Shown piece by piece: positions 42,611 to 52,426 of a DNA stretch of 64,000 bases; positions within the stretch are counted from its first letter, which is position 1, and each line of letters begins with the position of its first letter. This DNA is from Yersinia pekkanenii (GTDB lineage: Bacteria; Pseudomonadota; Gammaproteobacteria; Enterobacterales; Enterobacteriaceae), in contig NZ_CQAZ01000010.1 in the NCBI RefSeq assembly GCF_001152565.1, positions 32,251 through 96,250 on the forward strand. Direction: 5' to 3'. Under the pieces are notes generated by a model, which saw nothing but the letters and a program-made list of their open reading frames with translations, did not search any database and was not told where the DNA came from. A program made the translations under genes and the position numbers.

Positions 42611-43306
42611 CGGACTACCTCGATAAGCTTAAAACTCAAAGATGCTCTGATTGTTTCACACTAGCAACAGGCGGTAAACCACTGCTTATCAGCCAGCCAA
42701 ACCTGATAACTCTGGGATAACTCACAGATATTAGCAAAGTTATAAACACCCTAAGGGTCAGGCTCGACATTTTATTCACTTTTTCTGTGGATATAGGTGT
42801 GTAGAACTCAGGGGAAAAGCAGGTACAACTCATTTTAACGTAATCATACGACAAAAATATCTAAAAAAATAAGCTATTGATTTCAACAAAATAACAGGTT
42901 CCACACAGGTATTCATGGTACTAAAATGTGATCTAAATCCGTTTTGGATCTGCAATTGGCTAAAGATCCATCAATGTAGTTTTTATCCACAGATAATGAG
43001 GTAAAGTTATGCAAAAAAGGGGGAAACTCGCAAAAAAAGCGGTCGTCAAGGCTGTAAATTGAACCAGTGATCGTGATTTACTGAGGTTATCCAATAAATC
43101 TGTGGATAAATAGGTGTAAGATCCTGTTCATTATTGCTGTCAGCAGGTGTACAAGATAATCAAAGTAAAAGTTTTTCCTCCGTGGAAGGAAAGAAAACTT
43201 CCTTTAAATCATGCTATTATTCATTTCTGCTGCACTGAATAACAATACATATACCGTCACTTTTAATTCAGCTTGTTTTTTAACCTACTTTAGCAGGTTT
43301 CCACTA
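42611..43306. promoter_or_regulatory. Large rppH-mutH intergenic region with a cluster of DnaA boxes
   Basis: No credible gene is seen in these 696 bp. Two perfect DnaA boxes are present: ttatccaca at 42983-42991 and its complement tgtggataa at 43101-43109. Near matches are tgtggatat at 42786-42794 and ttatccaat at 43087-43095. Promoters for rppH (leftward) and mutH (rightward) must lie here. A short palindrome ttttcctccgtggaaggaaa is at about 43172-43191. DnaA binding upstream of mutH has, from memory, been reported in E. coli; that is not verified here. Confidence 0.6.
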
Positions 43307-43993
43307 ATGTCTGTTTATTCACTGCCACCGGCACCGCCCGTCGATGAACATCAACTTTTTCAACGTGCTCAGGCCTTGTCGGGTTTTACCCTAGGCGAGC
43401 TGGCAGCCCGTGCTCAATGGGTCATCCCGGCAGATTTAAAGCGAGTAAAAGGCTGGGTTGGCATGCTATTGGAGTTCTATCTGGGGGCCAGTGCTGGCAG
43501 TAAACCTGAACAAGACTTCGCTGATATCGGTATTGAGTTGAAAACTATTCCTATCAGCGCTCAGGGTAAACCATTGGAAACCACCTTCGTTTGCGTCGCT
43601 CCGCTGACCGGTAATAGCGGTATCACATGGGAAAGCAGCCATGTACGACATAAACTGGCCAGAGTCTTGTGGGTACCGGTCGAAGGGGAACGACAAATCC
43701 CCTTATCTGAGCGTAGAGTGGGTGCTCCCTTGCTGTGGAGCCCGAATGCAGAAGAAGAAGAGTTACTGCGTCGCGACTGGGAAGAGTTAATGGATCTTAT
43801 CGTTCTGGGCAAAGTAGAAACGATCACTGCCCGTCATGGTGAGGTATTACAATTGCGCCCGAAAGCCGCTAATAGCCGTGCACTGACAGAAGCTATCGGC
43901 GAACACGGGCAACCTATCATGACCTTACCCCGTGGTTTTTACCTGAAAAAAACCTTTACCGGCCCAATGTTGGCCCGGCACTTTTTGCTTTAA
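43307..43993 (+). CDS. mutH: DNA mismatch repair endonuclease MutH
   Basis: The 228-residue MutH nicks the unmethylated strand at hemimethylated GATC when activated by MutS-MutL. The PD-(D/E)XK catalytic residues are Asp70, Glu77 and Lys79 in [15 protein letters not shown], at the same numbers as in E. coli. The start at 43307 ([16 protein letters not shown]) is chosen by homology, with gcagg upstream; an open frame 32 codons longer lies in the regulatory region. It is divergent from rppH and followed by ygdQ after 78 bp. Confidence 0.97.
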   Translation: MSVYSLPPAPPVDEHQLFQRAQALSGFTLGELAARAQWVIPADLKRVKGWVGMLLEFYLGASAGSKPEQDFADIGIELKTIPISAQGKPLETTFVCVAPLTGNSGITWESSHVRHKLARVLWVPVEGERQIPLSERRVGAPLLWSPNAEEEELLRRDWEELMDLIVLGKVETITARHGEVLQLRPKAANSRALTEAIGEHGQPIMTLPRGFYLKKTFTGPMLARHFLL

Positions 43994-44071
43994 CAGATAA
44001 ATCCTATTATTCCGATTAATGAATAAATGCGTATAATTATGTTTTTGTGTTTCCGTAAGGTCTAAAGCGCA

Positions 44072-44797
44072 ATGTTTGAATGGATTGTCGATCCAAATGC
44101 CTGGTTGGCGCTAGGTACTCTGACTATTCTTGAGATTGTTCTCGGAATAGACAATATTATTTTCCTTTCGTTGGTGGTCGCAAAATTACCTAAAGCGCAA
44201 CAAAACAAGGCCCGCCGTCTAGGTTTGGCAGGAGCCATGTTAATGCGCCTGGCCTTGCTGGCCTCAATTGCCTGGGTTATCCGTCTAACTCATCCCCTGT
44301 TTACGGTGATAGGTCACGATGTCTCCATGCGGGACTTGATCCTGTCACTGGGGGGGTTATTCCTGATTTGGAAAGCCAGTAAAGAAATTCATGAAACCAT
44401 TGAGGGTAGTGATACTGAACACACCAGTAATGTCAGCTCTTTCTTCGCTGCCATCGTGCAAATTATGCTACTGGATATCATATTTAGCCTGGATTCGGTA
44501 ATAACGGCAGTCGGGCTGTCGGATCATCTGTTTATTATGATGGCAGCTGTGGTTATCTCTGTGGGCGTGATGATGTTTGCCGCCAGGCCAATTGGCGAAT
44601 TTGTTAATCGTCACCCATCAGTCAAAATGCTGGCACTGTCTTTTCTGATCCTGGTCGGCTTCACGCTGATGTTAGAAAGTGTCCAGATCCACATTCCAAA
44701 AGGCTACATTTACTTCGCCATGTTCTTCTCAATGGGGGTTGAAACCCTGAATTTGATGCGCGGAAAAAAAAACAAGCCTACTAATAAAAAAGCATAA
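44072..44797 (+). CDS. ygdQ: TerC family inner-membrane protein YgdQ
   Basis: A 241-residue membrane protein with about seven helices and the TerC-family motif LEIVLGIDNIIFLSLVV (conserved acidic residues in the first helices), repeated in form as LLDIIFSLDSVITAVG. TerC relatives are linked to metal-ion export, notably manganese at protein secretion sites, but YgdQ itself is not well characterised. The C-terminus is a short lysine-rich cytoplasmic tail (GKKNKPTNKKA). It follows mutH, as in E. coli. Confidence 0.92.
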   Translation: MFEWIVDPNAWLALGTLTILEIVLGIDNIIFLSLVVAKLPKAQQNKARRLGLAGAMLMRLALLASIAWVIRLTHPLFTVIGHDVSMRDLILSLGGLFLIWKASKEIHETIEGSDTEHTSNVSSFFAAIVQIMLLDIIFSLDSVITAVGLSDHLFIMMAAVVISVGVMMFAARPIGEFVNRHPSVKMLALSFLILVGFTLMLESVQIHIPKGYIYFAMFFSMGVETLNLMRGKKNKPTNKKA

Positions 44798-44803
44798 TGT
44801 TCT

Positions 44804-44839
44804 CGGGTGCGGTTCGCCACACCCATTTCCCGTTTTTTT
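44804..44839 (+). terminator. Probable terminator after ygdQ
   Basis: The inner stem gggtg/caccc (44805-44809 with 44820-44824) can alternate with an outer pairing cggg/cccg, and the whole is followed by seven T (44833-44839). It lies 7 bp after the ygdQ stop. Confidence 0.55.
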
Positions 44840-44945
44840 CCACACTTTTGTCTTGTACGCTTCCCCCTGTCGCGCCGCTTGGTTATAGTCGGATAAGGCG
44901 GGTTTGACTTAGCCTGATAATTTCAGACATTAAGGAAGGTCGGCA

Positions 44946-45986
44946 ATGCAATATCATCGTATCCCCCACAGTTCATTAGAAGTCAGTCTGCTGGGTCTGG
45001 GCACCATGACTTTTGGTGAACAAAATAGTGAAGCCGATGCCCATGCTCAACTGGATTATGCCGTTGCAGCCGGCATTAACTTGATCGATACCGCAGAAAT
45101 GTATCCAGTCCCCCCAAGGCCAGAAACCCAAGGGTTAACTGAGCGATACATTGGTAGCTGGATAAAAGCACGCGGTAACCGAGACAAAATCATTTTAGCC
45201 AGCAAAGTCTCCGGGCCATCACGAGGTAGTGATCAACCGATCCGCCTTAATATGGCACTGGACCGGAAAAATATCCGCAGCGCGCTGGAAGATAGCCTCA
45301 GACGCCTCAATACTGATTATCTCGATATTTATCAATTACATTGGCCACAACGGGAAACTAACTGTTTTGGTAAATTAAGTTATCGCTACAGCGAACAAAC
45401 CGCCGTGGTTACTTTGCTTGATACATTAGAAGCCCTGAACGAGCAAGTGCGAGCCGGTAAAATCCGTTATATCGGCGTATCAAATGAAACGCCCTGGGGC
45501 GTGATGCGTTATCTGCAACTGGCAGAAAAACATGACTTACCGCGCATTATCTCAATTCAAAATCCCTACAGCTTGCTTAACCGCAGTTTTGAAGTGGGTT
45601 TGGCCGAGATAAGCCAGCATGAAGGCGTTGAGCTGCTAGCTTATTCCAGTCTGGCATTCGGCACCCTAAGCGGCAAATACCTTAATGGCGCAAAACCTGC
45701 CACGGCCCGTAATACTTTATTCAGCCGTTTCACCCGTTATACTGGGCCACAAGCCGAATTAGCGGTCGCTGAGTATGTTGCACTGGCAAAACGCCACGGT
45801 CTGGATCCGGCGCAAATGGCACTGGCTTTCGTACGGCAACAACCCTTCGTTGCCAGCACACTGTTAGGTGCAACCACGTTGGAACAACTGAAAAGTAATA
45901 TTGATAGCCAAAATGTCGTATTGAGCCAGGAAGTGCTAAATGCATTGGAAGAGATCCATACTCGCTTCACCTTCCCTGCACCTTAA
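44946..45986 (+). CDS. tas: Aldo-keto reductase Tas
   Basis: The 346-residue TIM-barrel NADP(H) oxidoreductase matches E. coli Tas. The catalytic residues are the Asp and Tyr of NLIDTAEMYPVP, Lys of IILASKVSG and His of QLHWPQRETN. The C-terminal cofactor-binding block is FVASTLLGATTLEQLKSN. Its physiological substrate is not established; multicopy tas was named for tyrosine auxotroph suppression in E. coli. The RBS aaggaagg lies 7 nt before the ATG. A palindromic repeat interrupts its downstream terminator region. Confidence 0.95.
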   Translation: MQYHRIPHSSLEVSLLGLGTMTFGEQNSEADAHAQLDYAVAAGINLIDTAEMYPVPPRPETQGLTERYIGSWIKARGNRDKIILASKVSGPSRGSDQPIRLNMALDRKNIRSALEDSLRRLNTDYLDIYQLHWPQRETNCFGKLSYRYSEQTAVVTLLDTLEALNEQVRAGKIRYIGVSNETPWGVMRYLQLAEKHDLPRIISIQNPYSLLNRSFEVGLAEISQHEGVELLAYSSLAFGTLSGKYLNGAKPATARNTLFSRFTRYTGPQAELAVAEYVALAKRHGLDPAQMALAFVRQQPFVASTLLGATTLEQLKSNIDSQNVVLSQEVLNALEEIHTRFTFPAP

Positions 45987-46009
45987 GCTGCGCCAGGTCC
46001 AAATAGCCA

Positions 46010-46177
46010 ATGCGGCCTCAGACGGCTGACGAACCCCGATGACTCGATGTTAGGCGGTGAGGATAGGCAGAAGAGTAAAGCGTCCGCGCCAGGGATGGGT
46101 TTACGGCGTCTTTACTGCCTACCTGTTCTCTCCGTGGTGAGCACGTTGTCATCAACCTCAGGCCGCAGATGCGGCCT
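46010..46177. repeat. Yersinia palindromic element (YPAL-like), copy B
   Basis: A 141-bp relative of copy A (46019-46159) has the same ends (cagacggctgac ... catcaacctc) and core (agtaaagcgtccgcgccagg; ggcgtcttta). It lacks about 24 bp of the centre around the ggctcgagcc palindrome. It is flanked by a 9-bp direct repeat atgcggcct (46010-46018 and 46169-46177). On the right this repeat is half of an intact hairpin aggccgc-aga-tgcggcct between convergent tas and lplT. It appears to have inserted into that hairpin. Confidence 0.75.
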
Positions 46178-46202
46178 GTTCAGTGATTCAATGATTCAAT
46201 GA

Positions 46203-47414
46203 TTAAACTGCTTTGCGCCGTAGTTGCCGCCACTGCCATGCCCACAGCAGAGCAATAGCCAGTGCGAATATCACGCCGAAGCCGACACCCACGGCTACCA
46301 CCGGCGCACCCAGTTTTACCACCACCGAGTATAGCCCCAGCATCAACAGCATCGCGGTATTCTCACCCAGATTCTGCACTGCAATTGCATTCCCCGCCCC
46401 GACACTGTTTTTACCACGTTCTTGTAACAAGGCATTCAGCGGAACCACAAAGAAACCGCCTAAAACCCCGATAATAATCAACAGCAGATAAGCCATTGGC
46501 ATACTGTGTTGCAGTGAGAAAATCGCCACCACCACACCAATCAGTACACCCGCAGGTAAACAACGTTTCACGGTTTTAAGTGTCACAAAGCGGGCCGCAG
46601 CACCCGCCCCAACCACAATCCCAATTGCCACCATGGCATTGAGTAGCGTCGGAGTGGCGTTATCGGTAATCCCCAATGCGACGGGTACCCACAGCACTAA
46701 CAGGAAGCGCAGCGTTACCCCTGCGCCCCAAAATAGGCTGGTTCCCGCCAGTGAGAAACGGGTTTCACTATCACGCCATAGGATCTGACCCGCGGCGAAG
46801 AAGCTGCTGGTCATCGCCCAAGGACGCCATGAACTGCCCGAACGGGCGGCGGCTAAACGTGGGATAAATAAGTTGGCAATCACTGCAATGGCGTACACCA
46901 ACGCACACAGACCTAACGCAGCAATTAAATGCCAGTCGGCCAGCACACCACCGGCAACTGAACCGATTAAAATAGCCGCAATGGTCGATGCCTCCATCAT
47001 ACCGTTCGCTTTAACCAACTGCTCGCCAGAGGTGATTTCACCCAGAATGCCATATTTAGCCGGCGAATAAGCCGCTGCGCCCACGCCCACCAGGCTGTAA
47101 CCCAGAAACGGATTTAAACCAAAGCAGATAACCAGTGCGCCAGCCAATTTCAAGCCGTTAGCCACCATCATCACTCGCCCTTTGGCAAAACTGTCGGCAA
47201 TCTGCCCGACAAATGGGGCCAAAATAATATAGGTCGCGACAAACGCCATTTGTAAAATTGGCTGGCTCCAGTCGGGGTATAGCTGCTGTTTAATTAATGC
47301 CAGCGTGGCAAACAACAAAGCGTTATCACCAAAGGCCGAGAAAAACTGAGCACAAAGTACCGCAACCATCCCTTTTGATAACAAAGGCTTATCTGTTAAT
47401 TCTGGCTGACTCAT
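46203..47414 (-). CDS. lplT: Lysophospholipid transporter LplT
   Basis: A 403-residue major-facilitator protein with about twelve membrane helices. It flips 2-acyl-glycerophosphoethanolamine (lysophospholipid) across the inner membrane for re-acylation by Aas. Conserved N-terminal blocks: [39 protein letters not shown] and [11 protein letters not shown]. The start overlaps the aas stop (ATGA), so both parts of the salvage pathway are made together, as in E. coli. Confidence 0.96.
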   Translation of the reverse strand: MSQPELTDKPLLSKGMVAVLCAQFFSAFGDNALLFATLALIKQQLYPDWSQPILQMAFVATYIILAPFVGQIADSFAKGRVMMVANGLKLAGALVICFGLNPFLGYSLVGVGAAAYSPAKYGILGEITSGEQLVKANGMMEASTIAAILIGSVAGGVLADWHLIAALGLCALVYAIAVIANLFIPRLAAARSGSSWRPWAMTSSFFAAGQILWRDSETRFSLAGTSLFWGAGVTLRFLLVLWVPVALGITDNATPTLLNAMVAIGIVVGAGAAARFVTLKTVKRCLPAGVLIGVVVAIFSLQHSMPMAYLLLIIIGVLGGFFVVPLNALLQERGKNSVGAGNAIAVQNLGENTAMLLMLGLYSVVVKLGAPVVAVGVGFGVIFALAIALLWAWQWRQLRRKAV

Positions 47415-49567
47415 AAGCTCATCTCCGGGTCTTGTGCCATTTTACTTAACGTAACAAAGTCAGGTTTACCGCTACCCAGCAGGGGCAAGGCTTTCACCAG
47501 CCGAATATCACGCGGCACGGCCAACTCTGGCACACCGCCCTCTCGTGCCACTTTAATCAAGCGTTCGCGGGTAATCTCACTGTCGGTGGTAAATAGCACC
47601 AAGGCTTCACCTTTAGCGCTATCAGCTTTAGTCGCCGCCGCATGTTGCCCTTCCGGTGAAATTAACAGTGCAAGCTGCTCGACACTTTCGAGTGATACCA
47701 TTTCTCCGGCTAATTTGGCAAAACGCTTTATCCGCCCTTTGATGGTACAGAACCCTTGCTCATCAATGGCAACAATATCACCGGTGTCATACCAACCGGC
47801 CTCAAGCTCACCCTGTGCATTTTCAGCGGAGGGTTGCTCCAGTACACCCGGATCCTCTACCCGTAGATAGCCACACATAATATTAGGCCCACGTAATTGC
47901 AAACGCCCGCCTTGTTCTATACCTGGCACCTTGATCAACCGGGACTCCATTCCTGGCACAATGCGCCCTACGGTATTCACTTTCGCCGCCATAGGGACGT
48001 TTATAGCCACAACCGGGGCACATTCAGTGACGCCATATCCTTCCAGAATGCGAATGCCAAATTTATCCTGCCAAATCTGTTTAGTGCTATCGGCTAATTT
48101 TTCAGCGCCAGCGACCACATAACGCAAACGGGCAAAGTCATACGGATGGGCAAAACGGGCATAATTTCCGAGGAAGGTAGAAGTGCCGAATAACACGGTG
48201 CAGTTACGGTCATACACCAATTCGGGGACTACGCGATAATGCAGCGGATTCGGGTAAAGAAATATGCGGCTACCGGTCATCAACGGTGTGAATAATCCAA
48301 CCGTCAGGCCAAAAGCATGAAATAACGGCAGTGATGACATAAAGCGATCTGCGGGGATAAAGTCAGCAATGGTGCGGATCTGTTCGACGTTTGCCAATAT
48401 ACTGGCATGTGAATGTACCACGCCTTTGGGATTACCTTCCGAGCCGGAGGTAAACAAAATCAAAGCACTATCGTCTGCCTGCTGTGGCACCATCGCCCGC
48501 AGTGGGCAACATAAATGGAATAAAATCCATAATTTATCCGCTAAGGTAACCGTGTCTTTTACATCTTCCAGATAGACCCAGTTTGCCTCAGTAACCTGTT
48601 CCGGCAAATGTGTCAGCTTGCCTTTTTCCAGAAACTGACGCGATGTGACGATAGTTTTCAATGACGCGGCAGTAATCGCACTCTTTAGCCCTTTGGCACC
48701 CGAAGTATAATTCAGTAGGGCCGGAATACGGCCACTTACAGAGGCACCCAAAATCGCCGCCGCCGTGATGGTGGCATTCGGTAGCAGCATCCCAATATGC
48801 TCACCCTGCACCGTAAAACGTTGCAGAATACGGCTGACGCCAAGGATTTTCTTCAGCAGAGTGTGATAACTGTCTTCTTTAAAAGAAATATCTTCGATGC
48901 AGGGTTTAAAACGCCCGTAACGAGCTTGTGCTGACAGCAACGCTTCAAACAGAGTTTGCCGTGGCACAATCGCCATACGTGCCGCCATCATAATGGCATG
49001 TAACTGTTCACCTGCCAGCACCCGGCGGTCGCGCGAGCGCGGAGCTTGTGGCATGGGTAACGTGGTCGCCGGTAACACATGAATGCTAATTTTTGGGAAC
49101 CAGCGTACTTTCAGAACCCCCCCCGCGCGGCCAAAGCGACTAAATTCAGGGCCTTCCAAGCGGATCGGGACAACCGTAGCACCTGATTTGGCGGCAATAA
49201 ATGCAGCACCATCATAGATTTTCATCAATGAACCGGTCACGGTGATACGCCCTTCAGGGAAGATCACTACCGGCCTGCCCTGTTCCACCATCCTGACCAA
49301 ATGTTTGATTGCCATTGGTTTGGTAGGATCAAGGGCCACAAAATCGACATAAGGTTTCAACCAGCGCATATACCAGCTTTCAGTAACACTGGTATAGACA
49401 GCAAAAACCGGCTTGATCGGTAGAAACAGCGCTAACAAAGCACCATCAAGGAAAGAGACATGATTCGGCGTAATAATCAGTTTTTGATGGGTGAACTGGT
49501 CAGTGACACCATCAATGGTGACACGAAATAGCCAACGAAAAAGAGTGCGCAGCAAGCGATAAGCCAT
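47411..49567 (-). CDS. aas: Bifunctional acyl-[ACP] synthetase / 2-acylglycerophosphoethanolamine acyltransferase
   Basis: The 718-residue membrane enzyme re-acylates lysophosphatidylethanolamine. An N-terminal PlsC-type acyltransferase domain (about 1-200) has the HX4D motif NHVSFLDG and [12 protein letters not shown]-terminal AMP-binding domain (about 230-718) has [32 protein letters not shown] and WYDTGDIV. The ATG at 49567 ([14 protein letters not shown]) matches homologues; a TTG 7 codons upstream is in frame. It forms an operon with lplT and lies downstream of the Omr-type sRNA gene. Confidence 0.96.
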   Translation of the reverse strand: MAYRLLRTLFRWLFRVTIDGVTDQFTHQKLIITPNHVSFLDGALLALFLPIKPVFAVYTSVTESWYMRWLKPYVDFVALDPTKPMAIKHLVRMVEQGRPVVIFPEGRITVTGSLMKIYDGAAFIAAKSGATVVPIRLEGPEFSRFGRAGGVLKVRWFPKISIHVLPATTLPMPQAPRSRDRRVLAGEQLHAIMMAARMAIVPRQTLFEALLSAQARYGRFKPCIEDISFKEDSYHTLLKKILGVSRILQRFTVQGEHIGMLLPNATITAAAILGASVSGRIPALLNYTSGAKGLKSAITAASLKTIVTSRQFLEKGKLTHLPEQVTEANWVYLEDVKDTVTLADKLWILFHLCCPLRAMVPQQADDSALILFTSGSEGNPKGVVHSHASILANVEQIRTIADFIPADRFMSSLPLFHAFGLTVGLFTPLMTGSRIFLYPNPLHYRVVPELVYDRNCTVLFGTSTFLGNYARFAHPYDFARLRYVVAGAEKLADSTKQIWQDKFGIRILEGYGVTECAPVVAINVPMAAKVNTVGRIVPGMESRLIKVPGIEQGGRLQLRGPNIMCGYLRVEDPGVLEQPSAENAQGELEAGWYDTGDIVAIDEQGFCTIKGRIKRFAKLAGEMVSLESVEQLALLISPEGQHAAATKADSAKGEALVLFTTDSEITRERLIKVAREGGVPELAVPRDIRLVKALPLLGSGKPDFVTLSKMAQDPEMSL

Positions 49568-49671
49568 GTCTATTTCTCTATAACTCAATGAATAAGAAGG
49601 GGAGAGAATACTATAATAGTGACTTACATATCGTTAAGAGGAGGCTGATAATTGCGGCAAAGAGCAGAAAT

Positions 49672-49769
49672 AAAAAAAAACCTACGCATCTGCGTAGGTC
49701 GGTGCAAATAAAAAACGGGCTTTTAATACACAGCGTATGTTGATTATTCACCAATTAATACCTCTGGGA
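49672..49769 (-). ncRNA. omrA: OmrA/OmrB-type small RNA (single copy)
   Basis: On the minus strand the gene starts CCCAGAGGTATTAATTGGTG, nearly identical to the 5' seed of E. coli OmrA/OmrB. It ends with the terminator cctacgca-ga-tgcgtagg and nine T. The length is 98 nt (E. coli 82-88). A -10-like tacagt lies 6 bp upstream of the start. It sits between aas and the galR side, the E. coli omrA-omrB locus, but only one copy exists here. In E. coli these Hfq-binding RNAs are activated by OmpR and repress TonB-dependent receptors, ompT, csgD and ompR. The terminator may also end the upstream bisC-like transcript. Confidence 0.93.
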
Positions 49770-49900
49770 TGACTACTGTATCCGTTTCTGTGAGGCGACA
49801 GCCAGCATACAATCGCAACATTTACGCGCAAAGTGTAACCAGTAGTGCACATGGTCAGAAACGCGAAATAGGTTTGTAATTCATAGAAGTGCAGAGCCTA

Positions 49901-52159
49901 TTAATACAGCGCGACTTCAACTAAACAACTCATCGCATTTGGGCCTTGGGTCAGGCGTGAGGTACCAATATCCAAAGTCAGCACATTGGGGTTACCAGAT
50001 TGTTCTACTTTATGCTGCTTGCCACCAAAGCCGGGATCAAACCAGGCACCGGTTGCCATCAATACCACCCCACGGGTAACCCCGTCGGTGATACGAACCC
50101 CCGCCAAACAATTACCGCGTAAGTTGCTCACCTGAACCTGACTGCCCTCGGTAATTTCACGACTGAGAGCGTCTTGCGGATGCATATACAGCGTTTCACG
50201 GCCTGCGGTTTTATTGCCCTGCGCCAATGGCGCGGGATCAAGCTGGCTATGCAGACGATCCTCCGGTTGAATAGAGATAAGATGCAACGGCCACTGCTTA
50301 GCCTGCGGGGCACCCAACCATTCGACCGGCGGCTGCCATTCAGCGTGGGGGGCAAAATCGTCATACTGATAACGGGCAATCTTCTCACTGAATAACTCGA
50401 TTTTGCCACTTGGGGTCTGAAGCGGATTAGCCTGTGGATCATCGCGGAAGCTATCAAAGAAGACGAACTCTTTCTGTGGTGCCGGTAAATCAACATGACC
50501 GCGTTGCCAGAAAGTATCAAAATCAGGCCACTCCACCCCGTGTGGGTGTTGTGCCACACCGCACTCTTGATAGATATGCCGGATCCACGCCATTTCATCA
50601 CGATGCTCGGTAAAAGTATCGCGATAACCCAAGCGTTCAGCCAGATCGGCGAAGATATCAAAATCGTTACGAGCCTGATGTTGTGGCGCAATCGCCTGAT
50701 GCATTGCCAAGACATAACGATCCCGTGACGACCCGCCAATATCATTACGTTCCAACGAGCTGGTTACCGGTAGCACGATATCGGCCATTTTAGCCGCCGG
50801 AGTCCACCAGATATCCTGCACAATGACGGTATCCGGTTTTTGCCACCCCTCCACTAGCCGATTCAATTGTTGATGATGGTGGAACGGATTCCCACCCGCC
50901 CAGTGCACCAGATGAATATCCGGATAGGTGTGGGTTTCCCCCTGAAACTGGTAAGACTGCCCCGGTTGCAGCAACATGTCACAAATCCGAGCCACCGGAA
51001 TAGCCAGCCCTGACGGGTTTTTACCCACCGGCATACTGGGTCCAGGGGTGTCTATACGTGGATTACCGACACCATTCATGGAGCCATGACCAAATGAGAA
51101 CCCCCCGCCTGGAAGCCCCACTTGCCCCAACATGGCTGATAACGCAATAACCATCCAATAAGGCTGTTCACCGCGATGTGCACGCTGTACCGAGTAGGAA
51201 CAGGTCATAAAGCTACGCACACCGATAAGTTGCTGCGCCAATTTTGAAATTCTTGCCGCCGGAATACCGGTAATTTCACTGGCCCAGTCCGGTGTTTTAG
51301 CAATACCGTCACTCACCCCACGAATGTAATCAGCTAATTGCTCATAGCCCACACAATGGGTGGCAAGGAATGCTTCATCCTGGCCGTCAAAACGCTGGAT
51401 TTCATAAGCCAGTGCCAGCATCAGCGCAACGTCGGTATTCGGGCGAATCGGTATCCATTCCGCATTAACAAAGGCCGGGCAGTCGTCGCGCATCGGGCTG
51501 ATGTTAATCACCGGCGTACCTTTTTGTGCCAGTTTCTCCAGCCAGGGTTTTAATGAATGTTCAGCCGAACCACCGGAGGATACTTGGGCATTTTTCAGTG
51601 CCAGTCCACCAAACGCGATAAACAGCTCGCAATGCTCTACCACACTCGGCCATGACGTTACCCTGCCGGTGAGTGGGCTAAAAGTACCAATCACATAAGG
51701 GAGAAAGAACTGTGCTGAACCCCAACTGTAATTGCCCAGTTGATCAACACCGCCGCCGCCGCTGAAATAGAAACGTCGGACTAATGAGCGGGCATGATGT
51801 AAACGCCCGGCAGAAGACCAGCCATAGGAACCCGTAAACAGCCCGGAAGGGCCGTATCGGTCCCTGACCCGACGATTTTCTTCTGCGACCAGATCCAGCG
51901 CGACATCCCAGTCCACCTCAACAAAGTCTTCCCGCCCACGCAGAGTGCGATCACTTTTCTCCCGCTGCTGTAGCCATGAACGGCGTATTGCCGGTTTGCG
52001 GATACGTTTATCGGAATAAACCATCGGCGTGATGGATCCTAATAACGGTGAAGGGTTAGGATCATCGGCAAATGGCTCGCAGCGGATAAGTTTGCCATCT
52101 TCAACTACTGCGGTGTAAGCGCCCCAGTGGGCAAGCTGGGGGTAACGGGTGATGGACAT
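49901..52159 (-). CDS. bisC: BisC/TorZ-type molybdopterin oxidoreductase
   Basis: A 752-residue enzyme of the DMSO-reductase family with bis-MGD cofactor. Ser145 in LGNYSWGSAQ aligns with the molybdenum-ligand serine, and Tyr112/Trp114 in GSYGWSS with the conserved active-site pair of DMSO/TMAO reductases. No Tat or Sec signal precedes MSITRYPQLAHWGAY, so it should be cytoplasmic, like biotin sulfoxide reductase BisC, which salvages biotin sulfoxide and methionine sulfoxide. No iron-sulfur cysteine motif is present at the N-terminus. It is divergent from galR, which is not its place in E. coli; the symbol is by family, and a periplasmic TorZ origin with loss of signal is possible. Confidence 0.8.
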   Translation of the reverse strand: MSITRYPQLAHWGAYTAVVEDGKLIRCEPFADDPNPSPLLGSITPMVYSDKRIRKPAIRRSWLQQREKSDRTLRGREDFVEVDWDVALDLVAEENRRVRDRYGPSGLFTGSYGWSSAGRLHHARSLVRRFYFSGGGGVDQLGNYSWGSAQFFLPYVIGTFSPLTGRVTSWPSVVEHCELFIAFGGLALKNAQVSSGGSAEHSLKPWLEKLAQKGTPVINISPMRDDCPAFVNAEWIPIRPNTDVALMLALAYEIQRFDGQDEAFLATHCVGYEQLADYIRGVSDGIAKTPDWASEITGIPAARISKLAQQLIGVRSFMTCSYSVQRAHRGEQPYWMVIALSAMLGQVGLPGGGFSFGHGSMNGVGNPRIDTPGPSMPVGKNPSGLAIPVARICDMLLQPGQSYQFQGETHTYPDIHLVHWAGGNPFHHHQQLNRLVEGWQKPDTVIVQDIWWTPAAKMADIVLPVTSSLERNDIGGSSRDRYVLAMHQAIAPQHQARNDFDIFADLAERLGYRDTFTEHRDEMAWIRHIYQECGVAQHPHGVEWPDFDTFWQRGHVDLPAPQKEFVFFDSFRDDPQANPLQTPSGKIELFSEKIARYQYDDFAPHAEWQPPVEWLGAPQAKQWPLHLISIQPEDRLHSQLDPAPLAQGNKTAGRETLYMHPQDALSREITEGSQVQVSNLRGNCLAGVRITDGVTRGVVLMATGAWFDPGFGGKQHKVEQSGNPNVLTLDIGTSRLTQGPNAMSCLVEVALY

Positions 52160-52426
52160 GGCAATCTCAGGCAGTAAAATAGAACATAAAAATAACACTC
52201 ACCCAGTCATAAAACCAAAGCACAATTTTGACTAACTATAATCATTTTGAACGAAGAGGTTATTGGCGAAAGCGCGAGCAGGCGGCGAAAACAACAGTTA
52301 ATGCGCCTAATTTCCTTTTCTTTGGTTTTTTCTCACCAAGTTGCGATCATCCCCCCTTGCGGATGGCCCTGTTTTCCGCAAAACTGAGTGATGTAAGCGA
52401 TTACCCTGAAAATATCTGGAAGAAAA

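Noticed and set aside
46178..46203. The short attcaatgattcaatgatt duplication before lplT considered as a regulatory repeat
   Set aside because: It is only about two units of 9 bp at a gene end and has no further support.
50128..50745. A 205-codon open frame inside the bisC-like gene in another frame
   Set aside because: It is fully contained in a well-supported gene, is rich in Arg/Ser/Ile typical of frame shadows, and has no recognisable motif.
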